Source: Raffaelea ambrosiae (taxonomy: Eukaryota; Ascomycota; Sordariomycetes; Ophiostomatales; Ophiostomataceae). From it: a stretch of 64,000 nucleotides of DNA. Made by a program: the position numbers and the translations under genes. Shown in pieces: positions 22,907-33,492 of the stretch; position 1 is the first letter of the stretch; every line of letters begins with the position of its first letter. The stretch covers positions 229,869-293,868 of the forward strand of contig PCDI01000014.1 in NCBI GenBank assembly GCA_002778195.1, given 5' to 3'. The notes beneath the pieces were generated by a model. It was not told the DNA's origin, searched no databases, and saw nothing but the letters and a program-made list of their open reading frames with translations.

Positions 22907-24898
22907 ATGGCTACTACCGAGATCAAGAGTGAATATGATTACATTGTCGTAGGCGGCGGCACGGCCGGCCTGGTTCTTTCTGCCCGGCTGACAGAAAACC
23001 CCAACAACCGGGTTTTGGTTATTGAGGCTGGTGGCGACAAGTCCAAGGACCCGCTTGTGCAGACGCCTGGCCTGGTAGCTGGTCTATATGGCAAAAAGGA
23101 ATATGATTGGGGCTTTGTGTCCACTCCTCAGGTAAGCGACCCGAAAGAGGCAAAAAGAACAGAAGAACGGGTGAAAAAAAAAAAAAAAAAAAAAAAAAAC
23201 GAAGAAGAACAAGAGAAATTGAAGAGCGACGGTGAAACAAAAGAAACCCAATCTGACAAGTGACAGCCAACTCTGCATGACCGTTGCATCAGCCAGTCTC
23301 GTGGTCGCATGCTGGGCGGTTCGTCTGGCATGAGTTTCTTCATGATGGTGTACCCTTCACGGGCCATCCTGGATGCCTGGGAGAATGTGGGCAACCCAGG
23401 TTGGAATTTTGACGGACTAGCTCCGTACTTTCGCAAATTTTCCCGGACAGCCGACCCAAGCAAGGAGGCCAAGGAGACCAGCCGCATGCACGACCAATAT
23501 GACCCGTCTATATCGAATGAGGAGTCGGGTCCCGTGGGAATCAGATACAATGACCAGTACGGCGTGACCAACGCGGCGTGGATGGACACCTTTGCCAAGT
23601 TTGGCCTCAAGTCCACGACAGACCCGCGTTCGGGCAAGTCATTTGGTGCCATCCAGCAGAGCAGTGCCATCGACCCCAAAACCAAGACGCGGACGTCGTC
23701 GGCCTCGGCCTATCTGTCAGAAGAAATTCGCGGCCGGCCCAACCTGGACGTCCTGACGCACAACGTGGTCAAGCGCATCATTCTTGAGAAGGGCGAGGGC
23801 GAAGACGCAGAGGTGACGGCCACGGGCGTCGTCACCAAGTCGGACATTGACGGCAGCGAGCTGACGATCAAAACGACAAGGGAGGTACTGCTGTCTGCGG
23901 GTGCGCTGCAGTCGCCACAGGTTCTTGAGCTGTCGGGCATTGGCGGCAAGGACCTGCTGGAGAAGCACGGCATCCCCGTCGTCGTCGACAACCCCAACGT
24001 TGGTGAGCACATGCAAGACCACCCCATCGTCTGCCAGACCTTTGAGGTCAACGACGGCGTGCCCACGTCGGACGTGCTGCGAGACTCCAACGTCCTCAAT
24101 GCCGTCCTCGAACAGTACAAGGACGGAGGAAAGGGTCCCCTGGGCGAGTCTCTCATCAGCATCGCGCACGTGCCAATGTCCAGTACAGACGGCATGCTGC
24201 CGACTGAGAAGCGCAAGGCCCTTCTGGACACGAAGCTGGCTGAGACAGAGCGCGAGTCGCCACTTGCAGAAAAGGCCGCCTCGCTCGTGCGCGGTATTCT
24301 GGAGACCGAGAAGGAGCCCGGTCTGCAGTACTTGGCCTTCCCCGGCCAGACAAACATCAAGAAGATGGGTGCCATGGCCGAAATTCTGATGCCGGTCCGG
24401 CCCGAGAACTGCATCACACTGATGACCATTCTCAACCACCCCTTCTCGCGCGGTCATGTGCACATCGTGTCGCCAGATGTGGATGTCAAGCCAGTCTGGG
24501 ACCCACGCTACAACGCAGAGAACGCGGATCTGGAGATCCTGGCCGGCGGTGTCAAATTTGTGGAGACACTCGTGAAAACGGATCCGCTCAAGGGCATCTT
24601 CCGGGAGGGCGGCATACGTTGGCCGGAGCTGGCAGCCGACAGCGACGAGAACGCGCGGGAGATTGTGCGGCAGGCGCAGATTTCCGTCTTCCACGTGTCG
24701 GGCAGCTGCATCATGGCGCCCAAGGAGCTGGGCGGCGTGGTGGACAGTCATCTGCGCGTGTACGGCGTCAAGGGGCTGCGTGTGGTCGACGCCAGTGTGT
24801 TCCCCATCGAACCGCTGGGCAACATCCAGTCGACCGTGTATGCGGTGGCAGAAAAGGCAGCCGACATCATCAAGGAGGACAACAAGGCGCAGTCGTAG
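22907..24898 (+). CDS. GMC oxidoreductase
   Basis: The exons are 22907-23131 and 23267-24898. The 135-bp intron ends at GACAG, joining 'STPQ' to 'PTLHDRCISQSRGRMLGG'; the product is 618 residues. The N-terminal FAD motif is VVGGGTAGLVLSARL. The GMC signature 'RGRMLGGSSGMSF' follows, and 'LLSAGALQSPQVLELSGIG' is the second signature. In the C-terminal active site 'FHVSGSCIMAPKELGGVVD' supplies the catalytic histidine, and 'GNIQSTVYAVAEKAAD' places an asparagine where many family members have His/Asn. Family members oxidise alcohols, aryl alcohols, choline or sugars with O2; the substrate is unknown. No signal peptide is visible, so an intracellular enzyme is likely. The intron contains a 26-base A run. 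Confidence 0.93.
23174..23199. repeat. Poly-A tract inside the GMC intron
   Basis: Twenty-six consecutive A residues lie in the intron of the GMC oxidoreductase gene. The length may vary between isolates or be an assembly estimate. Confidence 0.8.
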
Positions 24899-25630
24899 GC
24901 ACTCTGGAGTCGAACAGGTTTGAAACAATACTAGAATACCACTGACAAAGACAAATACAAGACTTTCTGGTACTTTGATTCTACTCTCGCTTGATTTGTA
25001 GTGGGCAGGTGTCACAATTAAAGTCGCGAACTGCGCAAGAACAAACAATCATGTGGTTACGTCGGCGATGTTACAATTCCGGATGGTTTTGCGCAGCGAC
25101 CTCGTCTGCCTCATTCGAACCGGTAATTCAAACACATCGAGAAAATCCCGGGCAACACAGGCCATCGCCCGTCGTTGTGGACTCGGCATTGCCCCCTGTG
25201 CGGTACCGTTCCGGCCTCCATTCCGGCCTTTCCGGCCTCTGGCGGCCGGACATTGTCGGTTATTTGCGGGTTGCACACTGGACGTGTGCCCCCCAACATG
25301 GGTCCGAGTCGGCGCTTCAGGAAAACGTGGGTCAAGTGTGGATGCCCTAACGTGCACACTACCGGAGGACTGGCCTATGAACCACCAGAACTGGCAACTC
25401 CGTCGGAAGATAAAGCCTGGTCGGCTTGAGGCGTCCTGCATTACGGCAAAAAATCCATTTCCATTAGGTTTTCTCTAGTTGCCGGAATTATGGTATCTGA
25501 AGGGCGGGCAGTGGGTGCCGTTGGCTATAATTTGGCTTTCCCACAGTAGTGTTGTTGTTCTCGTCCTGTGATGCGGCGTACCGTGTTCGTGATACCTTCT
25601 GCACCACCGCCCCAGTGACCACAAGCAGAA
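24899..25630. other. Intergenic region with TTCCGGCCT-type repeats
   Basis: No gene was recognised. A GC-rich cluster at about 25207-25250 repeats TTCCGGCCT three times. The 3' end leads into the aminotransferase start. Confidence 0.45.
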
Positions 25631-26996
25631 ATGACAGTCTCCAATGGCAATGGAACGGCCAACGGCCATGCCGGCAAGTCGCCGTTTTCGACTATTGAGC
25701 AAATCCCATTGGACGGACCCTTTGCCCTGCTGCAGATGAGCAGTGTTGATGACTTTGAGAACAAAGTCGACTTGGCCATGGGCGCATACCGCGACGAAAA
25801 CGGCCTCCCCTGGCGCCTCCGCTCCGTGACTGAGGTATTTACCTGACCGACCCCCCTGCCCATCTCGGTCCGTCGACCCGTGATACAAAATCAACTGGCC
25901 TCGTCTAAACAGCAGAAAATAGGCCAAGAAGAGAATCCACGTCGAAACGTGCTCCCACGAGTACCTCCCCCCGCAAGGCTTGGATGCGTTTGTCAATGGC
26001 GCCCGGCTGCTCACCTTCGGCAAGGAGGCGCTAGACTCCGCTGGCGAGTACATCAGCTCCATCCAGACGGTTGCGGGCACAGGCGCCAACTGGGTCACTC
26101 CGCGCTTCCTGGCCAACTCTCTGCGGCCGACCAGCATCTGGCTGCCCAACCCGACATGGAACAACCACCGTGAGATCTGGCATCACCATGCACCGTCTGT
26201 TACCCAGCGCTTCTATCCGTACTACGACGACAAGAACCGGTCGCTCAACTTCGATGGCATGATTAAGACACTGGAAGAGTCTGCCGAGCCCAACGATGCA
26301 ATCTTGCTCCACGCCTGCGCGCACAACCCCACCGGTCTCGACCCCTCGAAGGATCAGTGGAAGAAGATTGCGGCGGTCTGCGAGGATAAAAAGCTCTTTG
26401 TCGTATTTGATTCGGCGTACCAGGGGTACGCATCCGGAAACCTCGACGAGGATGCCTGGGCTATTCGCTATTTCCTGTCGCAGCCGGCAATTGAGATGGC
26501 CGTGTGCCAGTCTTTTTCGAAGAACATGGGCCTATACGGAGAGCGTCTCGGTGCCCTTCATTTCGCCTCGTCGAGAAACGCGGCACCCAATGCGGCTGCC
26601 GTTCGGAGCCAGCTTGTAGATATCCAACGGAGAACCATCTCGATGCCACCTCTGATGGGTGCCCGCATTGCAGAGCAGATCTTTGCCGACAAAGAGCTCT
26701 TTGCCCAGTGGGAGAAGGATGTTACCACTATGAGCAACCGGTTGAAGGGAATGCGCCAGACGCTCTATGACACGTTCCAGAAACTCAACACCCCCGGGAA
26801 CTGGGACCACGTCCTGCAACAGAACGGCATGTTCTGCTACACTGGTCTGACCAAGGACCAGGCGGTCGAATTGAGGGAGAAGTATCACATCTACCTGCTG
26901 AACACTGGACGGGTGTCCATTTGCGGGCTGAGACCAGCAAATGTGGAATATGTTGCCAATGCCATCCACGAAGTGGTGTCAAAATCAAAGAACTGA
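25631..26996 (+). CDS. Aspartate aminotransferase (class I, PLP-dependent)
   Basis: The exons are 25631-25834 and 25923-26996, with an 88-bp intron joining 'LRSVTE' to 'AKKRIHVE'; the product is 425 residues, the usual length. The N-terminal substrate-binding region contains 'KVDLAMGAYRDENGLPW'. The PLP pocket shows 'CAHNPTGLDPSKDQW' and 'FDSAYQGYASGNL'. The Schiff-base lysine is about residue 268 in 'QSFSKNMGLYGERLGA', and 'GRVSICGLRPANVEYVA' holds the substrate-binding arginine. It interconverts aspartate and 2-oxoglutarate with oxaloacetate and glutamate. The first 20 residues are Asn/Gly-rich with few basic residues, so this looks like the cytosolic rather than the mitochondrial isoform. 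Confidence 0.95.
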
Positions 26997-27499
26997 ATGA
27001 AGAGAGAGATTATTGTTGCACCAAACAAGCCAACAAGATGATTAAAGCAAACGTATTTTTTTCGGTCTTTCTTTTCAGTCTTTCCCAAACCGCTTATTTT
27101 CATCGCATCTCCTCGAGTAAGATTAATTAATCTTTGCAAATATTGTCGGTGATGACATCAGACTTTTTGGGTTTAAATGGACAATAGTAAGCTTTTAAAG
27201 CCAAGCATCACTTCTTAAGACTCTTCAATAGGCTCTTGGCAAGCGTGCATAACTCAAGTTCACGTCAAGGCGTTTTGTGATTGGTAGTTCTGGGACGTTG
27301 GAAGTTGTCTTCCGTCACGGTGAGTCTGGCATGGAGTGCGGCTAGTTCCAATGCGCGACCAGAACACGATGTATCCTGCGGAGTATACCCTGCCAAAGTG
27401 CATCCTCTTTGTTGTATATATAGGACGGTGGAGATCTGGAAATTGTTTCTTGTTTTCATCCCGAACACACTTGAAACAAACCCGTCCAACAATCTGAAT
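26997..27499. other. Intergenic region
   Basis: AT-rich 3' region of the aminotransferase gene followed by noncoding sequence; nothing was recognised. Confidence 0.45.
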
Positions 27500-27935
27500 A
27501 TGGCGTCGACCGAAAAACTGATTCGAATCACCACTTTGATTCCCCGGAAGAAGTAGATGACGGGGAAAGAGTTCTTCAAGTACTAGGCCAAGGTACACGG
27601 TCCCATAGTGGTCGACGTTATGCTGCGGCACGGTGTGCTTGAGTATTCACTGTCTGCAATTGATTTCCAGCTCTTCTAATAGTTGTCTAGTATCACATGA
27701 CACCCGAGATGGGCCAGGCTATGGCCAAGGTTGAGGAATTGAGGAACGCCCAATTTCGAGCTTTGACGGTATCGGCGATATCTATGTCAGAGACTTTGAG
27801 AAATATCAGCTGGCACTCAAGGATCCAGAATACTTGGATAAGATCCGGACAGAAGATTTGACTTTTATTGACGTAGATTATTGACGTAGAGAACACTCAA
27901 ATAACCACTGGACAGGATTGGGAGGTGATTCGCGA
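27500..27935 (+). pseudogene. EthD-domain protein relic
   Basis: The ATG at 27500 starts 'ASTEKLIRITTLIPRKK'. A TAG follows (27554-27556), then 'MTGKEFFKY', a second TAG at 27584-27586 exactly at the invariant tryptophan of the EthD signature, and 'AKVHGPIVVDVMLRHGVLEY'. In another frame, 'SFDGIGDIYVRDFEKYQLAL' and 'DPEYLDKIRTEDLTFIDVD' match the C-terminal half of the domain. EthD-type dimeric ferredoxin-fold proteins often act as small cyclases or decarboxylases in fungal polyketide pathways. With two stops and a frameshift this copy is dead. Confidence 0.75.
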
Positions 27936-28127
27936 TGGAAGGATGATCACGGAACATGCACGGACGGTTTGAGGGAGTTCCCGCAGGGCTGTATTGCAAT
28001 GCACCAGCTGGAATAGCCACAATTATCGAGCACAAGGCAACAAACAAAGCTGCGCCTGTCCCATGAAATAGTAGTACATAGTTACTGCGTTATCTTACAC
28101 CAATGCCCGAACCCGGGCCTCAACAAA

Positions 28128-28789
28128 TCACCCGATTCTTGGTTTCCGTCTGACCCAAACTTCCTTGTCGTCGGAAACGAGATCCGGCTTGCTGTTTTCC
28201 TGGGAAACTTCTCGTAGCTCTACCTCCCAGATTTTGAGGCGATAGGACCCACGATCACCCAACCCTGTAAAAATGTCAAAGGACCAGCCGTGCTTTGGAC
28301 ATGTCATGCCCGCACTGAGAACGATGCCAAAGTCCTCGATGTCAAACAAAGTCGACTGCGAGAGAGGAAAGGACATGTGCGGACATTTCTTGAACAGAGC
28401 AGTTAGTTGAGATGCAAATTTCAAACAAACAAAAGCTTGAGAATCGCCTGAACGAATGCAGTGACTGCATATCTTACGTGGTCGACGGCGTGGAATTTTC
28501 CGTTGTATTGGAAGACGAGAACTTGGTCTTTGAGCTCGCTCGACTCGGTGAGTGTGCTCACGTCGTCCCTAGGCACCTCCACGGCCTTCGGGGCACTATG
28601 GCCAGTCTCTCCAGACACGTGAAACACCTTGCACCCGGGAACAGAGTCTGGGCCTCCACATGGGCGAGACTCCGCTATGGTATGTGCAGTCTCGTCGTCT
28701 GGGGGTTGTATGTTGGGGAAAGTTGAGGCGAGACCGGCATAGAACCACGTCGCACCCGGACGACTCGCGGAAACAAAGGGGAAGAACAT
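28128..28789 (-). CDS. Rieske [2Fe-2S] domain protein
   Basis: The exons are 28789-28478 and 28388-28128; the intron at 28477-28389 (GTAAGA...AAG) joins 'FHAVDH' to 'KCPHMSFPL'. The product is 190 residues. The cluster ligands are C-x-H in 'KCPHM' and C-x2-H in 'TCPKHGWSFDIFTG'. They are separated by about 29 residues, longer than the common 15-17, because of an insert rich in hydrophobic and acidic residues (STLFDIEDFGIVLSAGM). The N-terminus (ATWFYAGLASTFPNI) is typical of the fungal soluble Rieske proteins often annotated as 'Rieske domain-containing'. Their role is electron transfer to an unidentified oxygenase partner. The start was chosen at the ATG that gives this N-terminus; the frame is open further upstream. 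Confidence 0.85.
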
Positions 28790-29168
28790 GTTTCCTGAAG
28801 TGCCCGAAGGCTCCAAGATCCGCGGCGGTTCGCGCGTCTCAATTCCTCGTGTCCGCTGTGTGTTTGTTGTTCTGGGATGGACGAGGTTTGGATTTTGGGG
28901 CCCCACCAAAGACAAAAAGGGCCCCTGTGAGCAGCCAATGGGGACCCACATTTTACAATCATAGTACAAAGGAAAGCTCGCGTGCTTATGGCATAACTAG
29001 TTGATGGTCTCCTGGACCAGGTTTCATTCTGCCTAACGATCGTTACTACTACAGAGCATCTTCCCCAACGCCCCCCTCTCCCTTTTGCTACTACTACAGC
29101 TTCATAAGTAAATACAAGACAGCTCCTCAGCACAGACACTTAAAAACTCCGGCCCGCTACACCCCTCT
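28790..29168. other. Intergenic region
   Basis: This lies between two leftward genes. Part of it (to 28969) is open in frame with the Rieske gene but looks like a translated leader. Nothing else was seen. Confidence 0.45.
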
Positions 29169-30815
29169 TCATGCCGAAGCCTTGGTCTTCTGCGCGGCCA
29201 GCCATGCAGTGGCAATGTCTTCGTGCTTGCAGAACTCGACCGTAGCGCCCCAGCCCTTGAGCCACTTGATCATCCGGTCGGACATACCAATGATGTGGGC
29301 CATGCCGCTGGTGTCTGGGTGCATCAGGATGGGGAAGACAAAGTCGGCCGACACGTCGGCCTCGCCGACAGCGCGGGCGTTCTCGTACAGCCACGTGAAC
29401 TTGTCCTTCCACATCTGCTCGACCACGCTGACCGACACGTAGCCCATGCTGTTGGCCAGATGCGGCAGGTACTGCAGCGGCATCATGTCCTCGTTGTACC
29501 AGCCGCAGGGGATCTCGACGAGCGGGTGGCGGCCCGCCACGAGCGGGTTGGCCCCGGGCGTGGTCGGGTCGGTGATGGGCGTGGGCTTGAGCCAGGAGGA
29601 GGCGTCCTTGGTGAAATCGATCTTCTGGATGGGCGGGTCGGCCGGCGTCCAGTACGGCTGCGAGTCGTGGTGCATGAGCGACGTGTCGTACAGGAACTCG
29701 TGCTTGCGCAGCAGCTCGACGGTCGTCTCGCGGATGGTGTACATGGGGGCGCGGTAGCCGCGCGGCTTCTTGCCGCAGAGCTTGGTGGCGACGTCGATGC
29801 ACTTCTCCAGCACGTCGCGCTCCTGCTCGGGCGTCATCTGGTAGATGCCCTCGTGCGAGTAGCCGTGCAGGCCGATCTCGGCGCCCGACTCGACCACCTT
29901 TTGCACCGTCGCCGGGAACGTCTCCATGGTGTGGCCGGGCACAAACCAGGTCACCTTGTCGGCGACGCCGTTGGTCTTGAGGACGTGCAGCAGCCGCAGC
30001 GCGCCAATCTGGCCGGCAAAGATGCCGGAGCTGTAGTCCGCCATGTTGTTGTCCGGGTGGCAGCCGGTGCCGAGCCAGTGGGAGACGGCGTCAAAGTCAA
30101 AGGACAGCGCCACCTTGACGCGCATCGGTGGCTTCGACATGGGCTGGGGCACCGACGGGACGACCGCGGTGGTAGACGACGGGGCATCCGCCGACAGGGG
30201 CTGCGTGCACGCCTCGTCGTAGAACACGCCAAACTCGCAGTCGGCGGGCATGGCGCCGCCGTTGACGGGGGCCATGTCCTGCGGGCAGGCGCTCATGGCA
30301 ATGATCAGGTCGGCGTTGGCCTTCCAGACGATGTACTGGCCCTTTTCGCTGGTGGGCGTGCGGATGTCGAGGCTGCCGTGGTGGTCGACGGCGACGTTCA
30401 TGAAGAGGTTGAGCGGGTCGGGCACCCAGTCGTCGGTGATGCCCAGCTGCGGGAAGCGCTCGCCCAGGATGCGGTGCATGTTGTCGTGGCAGTTGTCGTG
30501 GTAGCCGACGGCGCCCTGCATGCGGTAGCGCTCCTTGTCGCAGGCGGACCAGATCATGTCGTGGACGCCGCGGGTGGTGTCCTCGACGAGGGTCAAGATG
30601 GGCTTCCGCTTGGTGCTGTACAGGCTGTCGCCCTTTTTCAAGGAGATGGTGAGGAGGATGGTGCGGGTGTGGACCATGGACGTGTGGTCGTGGACATCGT
30701 CTGGGTTGAAGGCCCAGAAGTCGACCACCTGCTTGCCGTGGGTGTTGATGATCTTGAGGTACTGGCCGGCCTTGACGGCCACGGCCTCGGCCTTGCGCGC
30801 CGGGAGGATGGTCAT
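29169..30815 (-). CDS. DUF1989 (urea carboxylase-associated) + NodB polysaccharide deacetylase-like fusion
   Basis: This is a single exon of 548 residues. Residues 1-195 are a complete DUF1989 domain: 'VKAGQYLKIINTHGKQVVDF', 'TLVEDTTRGVHDMIWSACD' with Cys at about 92, 'NCHDNMHRIL' and 'PDPLNLFMNVAVD'. A linker (196-230) rich in Ser/Pro follows. Residues 231-548 are a NodB-type domain: 'KVALSFDFDAVSHW' supplies the metal aspartate, 'GAEIGLHGYSHEG' supplies the histidine pair (about 317 and 321), and 'GYRAPMYTIRETTVELL' is motif 3. Known bacterial DUF1989 pairs (CgdA/CgdB) are carboxyguanidine deiminases, and NodB-like PuuE is an allantoinase. A role in nitrogen-compound breakdown is therefore an inference. 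There is no signal peptide, which argues against a cell-wall chitin deacetylase. Confidence 0.92.
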   Translation of the reverse strand: MTILPARKAEAVAVKAGQYLKIINTHGKQVVDFWAFNPDDVHDHTSMVHTRTILLTISLKKGDSLYSTKRKPILTLVEDTTRGVHDMIWSACDKERYRMQGAVGYHDNCHDNMHRILGERFPQLGITDDWVPDPLNLFMNVAVDHHGSLDIRTPTSEKGQYIVWKANADLIIAMSACPQDMAPVNGGAMPADCEFGVFYDEACTQPLSADAPSSTTAVVPSVPQPMSKPPMRVKVALSFDFDAVSHWLGTGCHPDNNMADYSSGIFAGQIGALRLLHVLKTNGVADKVTWFVPGHTMETFPATVQKVVESGAEIGLHGYSHEGIYQMTPEQERDVLEKCIDVATKLCGKKPRGYRAPMYTIRETTVELLRKHEFLYDTSLMHHDSQPYWTPADPPIQKIDFTKDASSWLKPTPITDPTTPGANPLVAGRHPLVEIPCGWYNEDMMPLQYLPHLANSMGYVSVSVVEQMWKDKFTWLYENARAVGEADVSADFVFPILMHPDTSGMAHIIGMSDRMIKWLKGWGATVEFCKHEDIATAWLAAQKTKASA

Positions 30816-32220
30816 GGTCGCGTGCGGAGGGTTGCTGTGCCTGGTAGGTGTCTCTGACTCTCTGGTGCAATGTTGTGTTCTTTGTGTTTCTGCTTCTTAT
30901 GATGACTCTACTGCTGAACCGGGCCGCCAACAAAACTCTGCAAGTGTCTCAGTCAATTGATGTTTCACGTTCTTCTGCTCTCGTCTAAAAGCAGACACAA
31001 TGCGACGGACGCGCCGACGCTTAAATAATATACGCCGTTATCGACAGATAAACCGGGCGCCTTGAAGCCTTTTCCTCGTGGCCGATTGGCGTGGCAAAGT
31101 CCGACCATGGGGGCGGCCAAGTGTCTTCAATGGCCGACATGCTGAACCCAGCCGTAGGAACGACAAGACAGCCCATAATTCGGGATTTGCTGCTTGTTCT
31201 ACTCGTCTTTCCATCGTGGTTTCTGAAGATCAAGTTTCTGCAGTCTTGGCGAAGCAAAACTGAACCTTCATCTATACGATGCCCAGGGTACGCAGAACAT
31301 GACACGACCACGCAGTGATGTCATGAGGGGAATTGCCCTTTTGGGAAACCAGCTCTCCCTCACTGTCGGGCGATAATGCTGGCGGAGTAGAATTATTAGT
31401 CATTCGTCGGGGGATAAGAAACGGTGGGCGAGAACGGCCGACGGCGCGGGATTCGACCCCACCATAAACATCTTAGCTTCCAATATGGAAGACCAAAGCA
31501 TGCAAGACCACCGAGCTTCTACGTGCCAATTTGTTAACCATCGATTGCCCGTTCGTGTGAGACGACCCGGTCGTCTGGAAGGCAAGGTGGGGATGAACCG
31601 GCATATAAGCCGGCGAACTTGTTTTATTTTATTTTTGGAGAGGGCTAGCCAAGTAACTTCTGGGGTTGATCTCAGCATCTTTGCATCTCTGCATCTCTGC
31701 TTGCAGTTTTCCCCTTTTGTTTGGCTTTGTATCCTCTTGTTGAAGATTGGCTCGTAGGTTATTCCTATGTTTTGGCCTCGACTACTGGTGTACAAGACGT
31801 CTTCATACAATACCCACCATACCTGGGCTCCTGTACCGCTTCTGCGCTGCCGCTGTGCTTACCCTGTACTATTCTTGCCGTAGCCTGCACTCCGAAATTA
31901 GCTTCGACGATGTCTAGCGTGTTGGGTTTGTCGAATCAAGGCGGACCGCTTCGACGCAGTACGCATTCCCAAAGCACTCTCACGTTTATGGGATGTTGAG
32001 TCAGAGCGGTACAAGAACACGAGGGGGTGCACAGGCATGAGCGGGATTTCGCACGAAACGGGAAATTGTAATTGACAGGACTTGTCTTTTGTATTCGGTT
32101 GTCATTCGCTTAATAATGGCTTCGTCCAATGTTCCGCTTCCCACATTCACAGCACGAGATGGCCGAGCCGACAATCTCGCCAAACTTTATACATTCATCC
32201 GTGTCAGTATCGGTCCAAGA
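30816..32220. other. Gene-poor stretch with a tRNA T-arm-like motif
   Basis: No intact gene was recognised. On the minus strand at about 31520-31440 there is an A-box-like AGCTCGGTGGT and, about 50 bases on, GGGGTCGAATCCC, close to a B box with a foldable 5-bp T stem. The acceptor stem does not close and the anticodon loop lacks U33, so I do not call a tRNA. Confidence 0.4.
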
Positions 32221-32603
32221 CTGTATTGACGGCAATCATGACGTCATTTGCATTCAGCAGTAGGTTCAGCTGCAACGGGAAGTCTGCGTTGTCCTCAATA
32301 CTGACTAGTGCATCGTTCTTGAGCCAAGTTACTCCGACTGCACTGCAGATCATCGGCTAGAAATGCATCATTCTCTACGTTGTATGCAACATCACCAACG
32401 CGTCGACTTTCTGGATCTTGTTCCCGGAAACAAAGGTCATTGCCATCGGGGAGATGGGCCAGCTGTCACCGCTCTTAATGCCAATCATCAGGCGGGCACC
32501 CTGTGATATACTGAGAAGGTCTCTGCTGGAGGCACGCACTGAAAAGAAAGAGGCTCTGTACCAGACGTCGCACCCTCGGAAGGTCGAGAGTACAGATGCG
32601 TAA
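32221..32603 (+). pseudogene. Sugar-transporter (MFS) C-terminal relic
   Basis: The frame reads 'FLSQVTPTALQIIG', then TAG (32358-32360), then 'KCIILYVVCNITNASTFWIL' and 'FPETKVIAIGEMGQL'. This matches the last two spans and the PETKG-type end motif of fungal hexose transporters. The TAG replaces the tryptophan that family members carry before 'KYY'. The reading frame is otherwise kept on both sides. The upstream ten spans are absent. Confidence 0.7.
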
Positions 32604-33492
32604 CCTGTTGTGCTATGTAATATTGGAGATAATAAGGTCGGGTTCCATGCACAGCATGACAGAAGTGATTTGTAGCAATGGCCAGAATTCTGGGCTCAAG
32701 TGGAAAAACAGTTGTACAATAATGTGTTTTCTATCCATTGATATTAGTTTAGACTGTGCGGTTTCGAGCAGCATTTTGCCGTATAGATCTATTTGTAGTA
32801 TGAGATTGCCTAATTTGACAGTTCTGTATGATTCGTATCTGCTTGCTCAACGTGTTGTAGATAATATTGCATATTTCTTCCGAACGAAGTGAGAAAAAAA
32901 GGAGCCGAAATACATACTGCTTTGCCACGCATCTGCATCATATCGTCATCGGGTCGTTTCCGTTCATCTGGATTTTCATTTTTCGGAGCTGCCAAGAACA
33001 GGATCTGACGGGTCAGCCCGGGCGCAATTTACGCCCAGGCGACACCACGAGTGGCGAGGGCCCACTAAACCCATCAACAGTCACCCGACCACCCATTCCA
33101 TCAGGCTCGGAACAGTTCCGAACCCAGCTTTGGAGCCTACGTCGATGAAAATTTTACCCTGTAGAAGTGGAAGAACACCACAACACGGCAGCACTGGGTA
33201 GCATTGGGCCTCGGCATTCTCGAGGAGGGCGAGTTCATGTGTTAACACACCATCGTGTTTTTTTTTTTAGAAATTAGTGGAATCTTCATCTTGAGAAATG
33301 TGGTTGCCTTGGCTCTGACGTATATATTTTGTGATCTCCACTGTTCTCTTTCACTTGTTGTTTATTCTCCCCGAGATCTCTCTATTTATACAGCAATAGC
33401 TCTACGAATCACATCCTCTGCGAAAGGCACTCCAAAGAACAACTACCAAAGATTGATCTTACCTGCGCTGGAAGCAACACAAACCTTGAACC
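32604..33492. other. Intergenic region
   Basis: AT-rich noncoding sequence. From about 33330 it becomes CT-rich and forms the likely leader of the next gene. Confidence 0.45.

Noticed and set aside
23603..24898. GMC gene as a pseudogene because of the A26 run
   Set aside because: The run lies inside a well-formed intron; both exons are intact and join in frame.
23717..25048. 443-codon minus-strand frame across the GMC oxidoreductase gene
   Set aside because: It has no recognisable domain. The plus strand has the complete GMC motifs in order.
29223..30857. 544-codon open frame on the plus strand opposite the DUF1989-NodB gene
   Set aside because: It is extremely Val/Gly/His/Arg-rich and lacks any fold signature. 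It is a shadow caused by strong third-position GC bias in the real gene.
31430..31530. Possible functional tRNA on the minus strand
   Set aside because: The T-arm folds but the anticodon loop lacks U33 and the acceptor strands do not pair.
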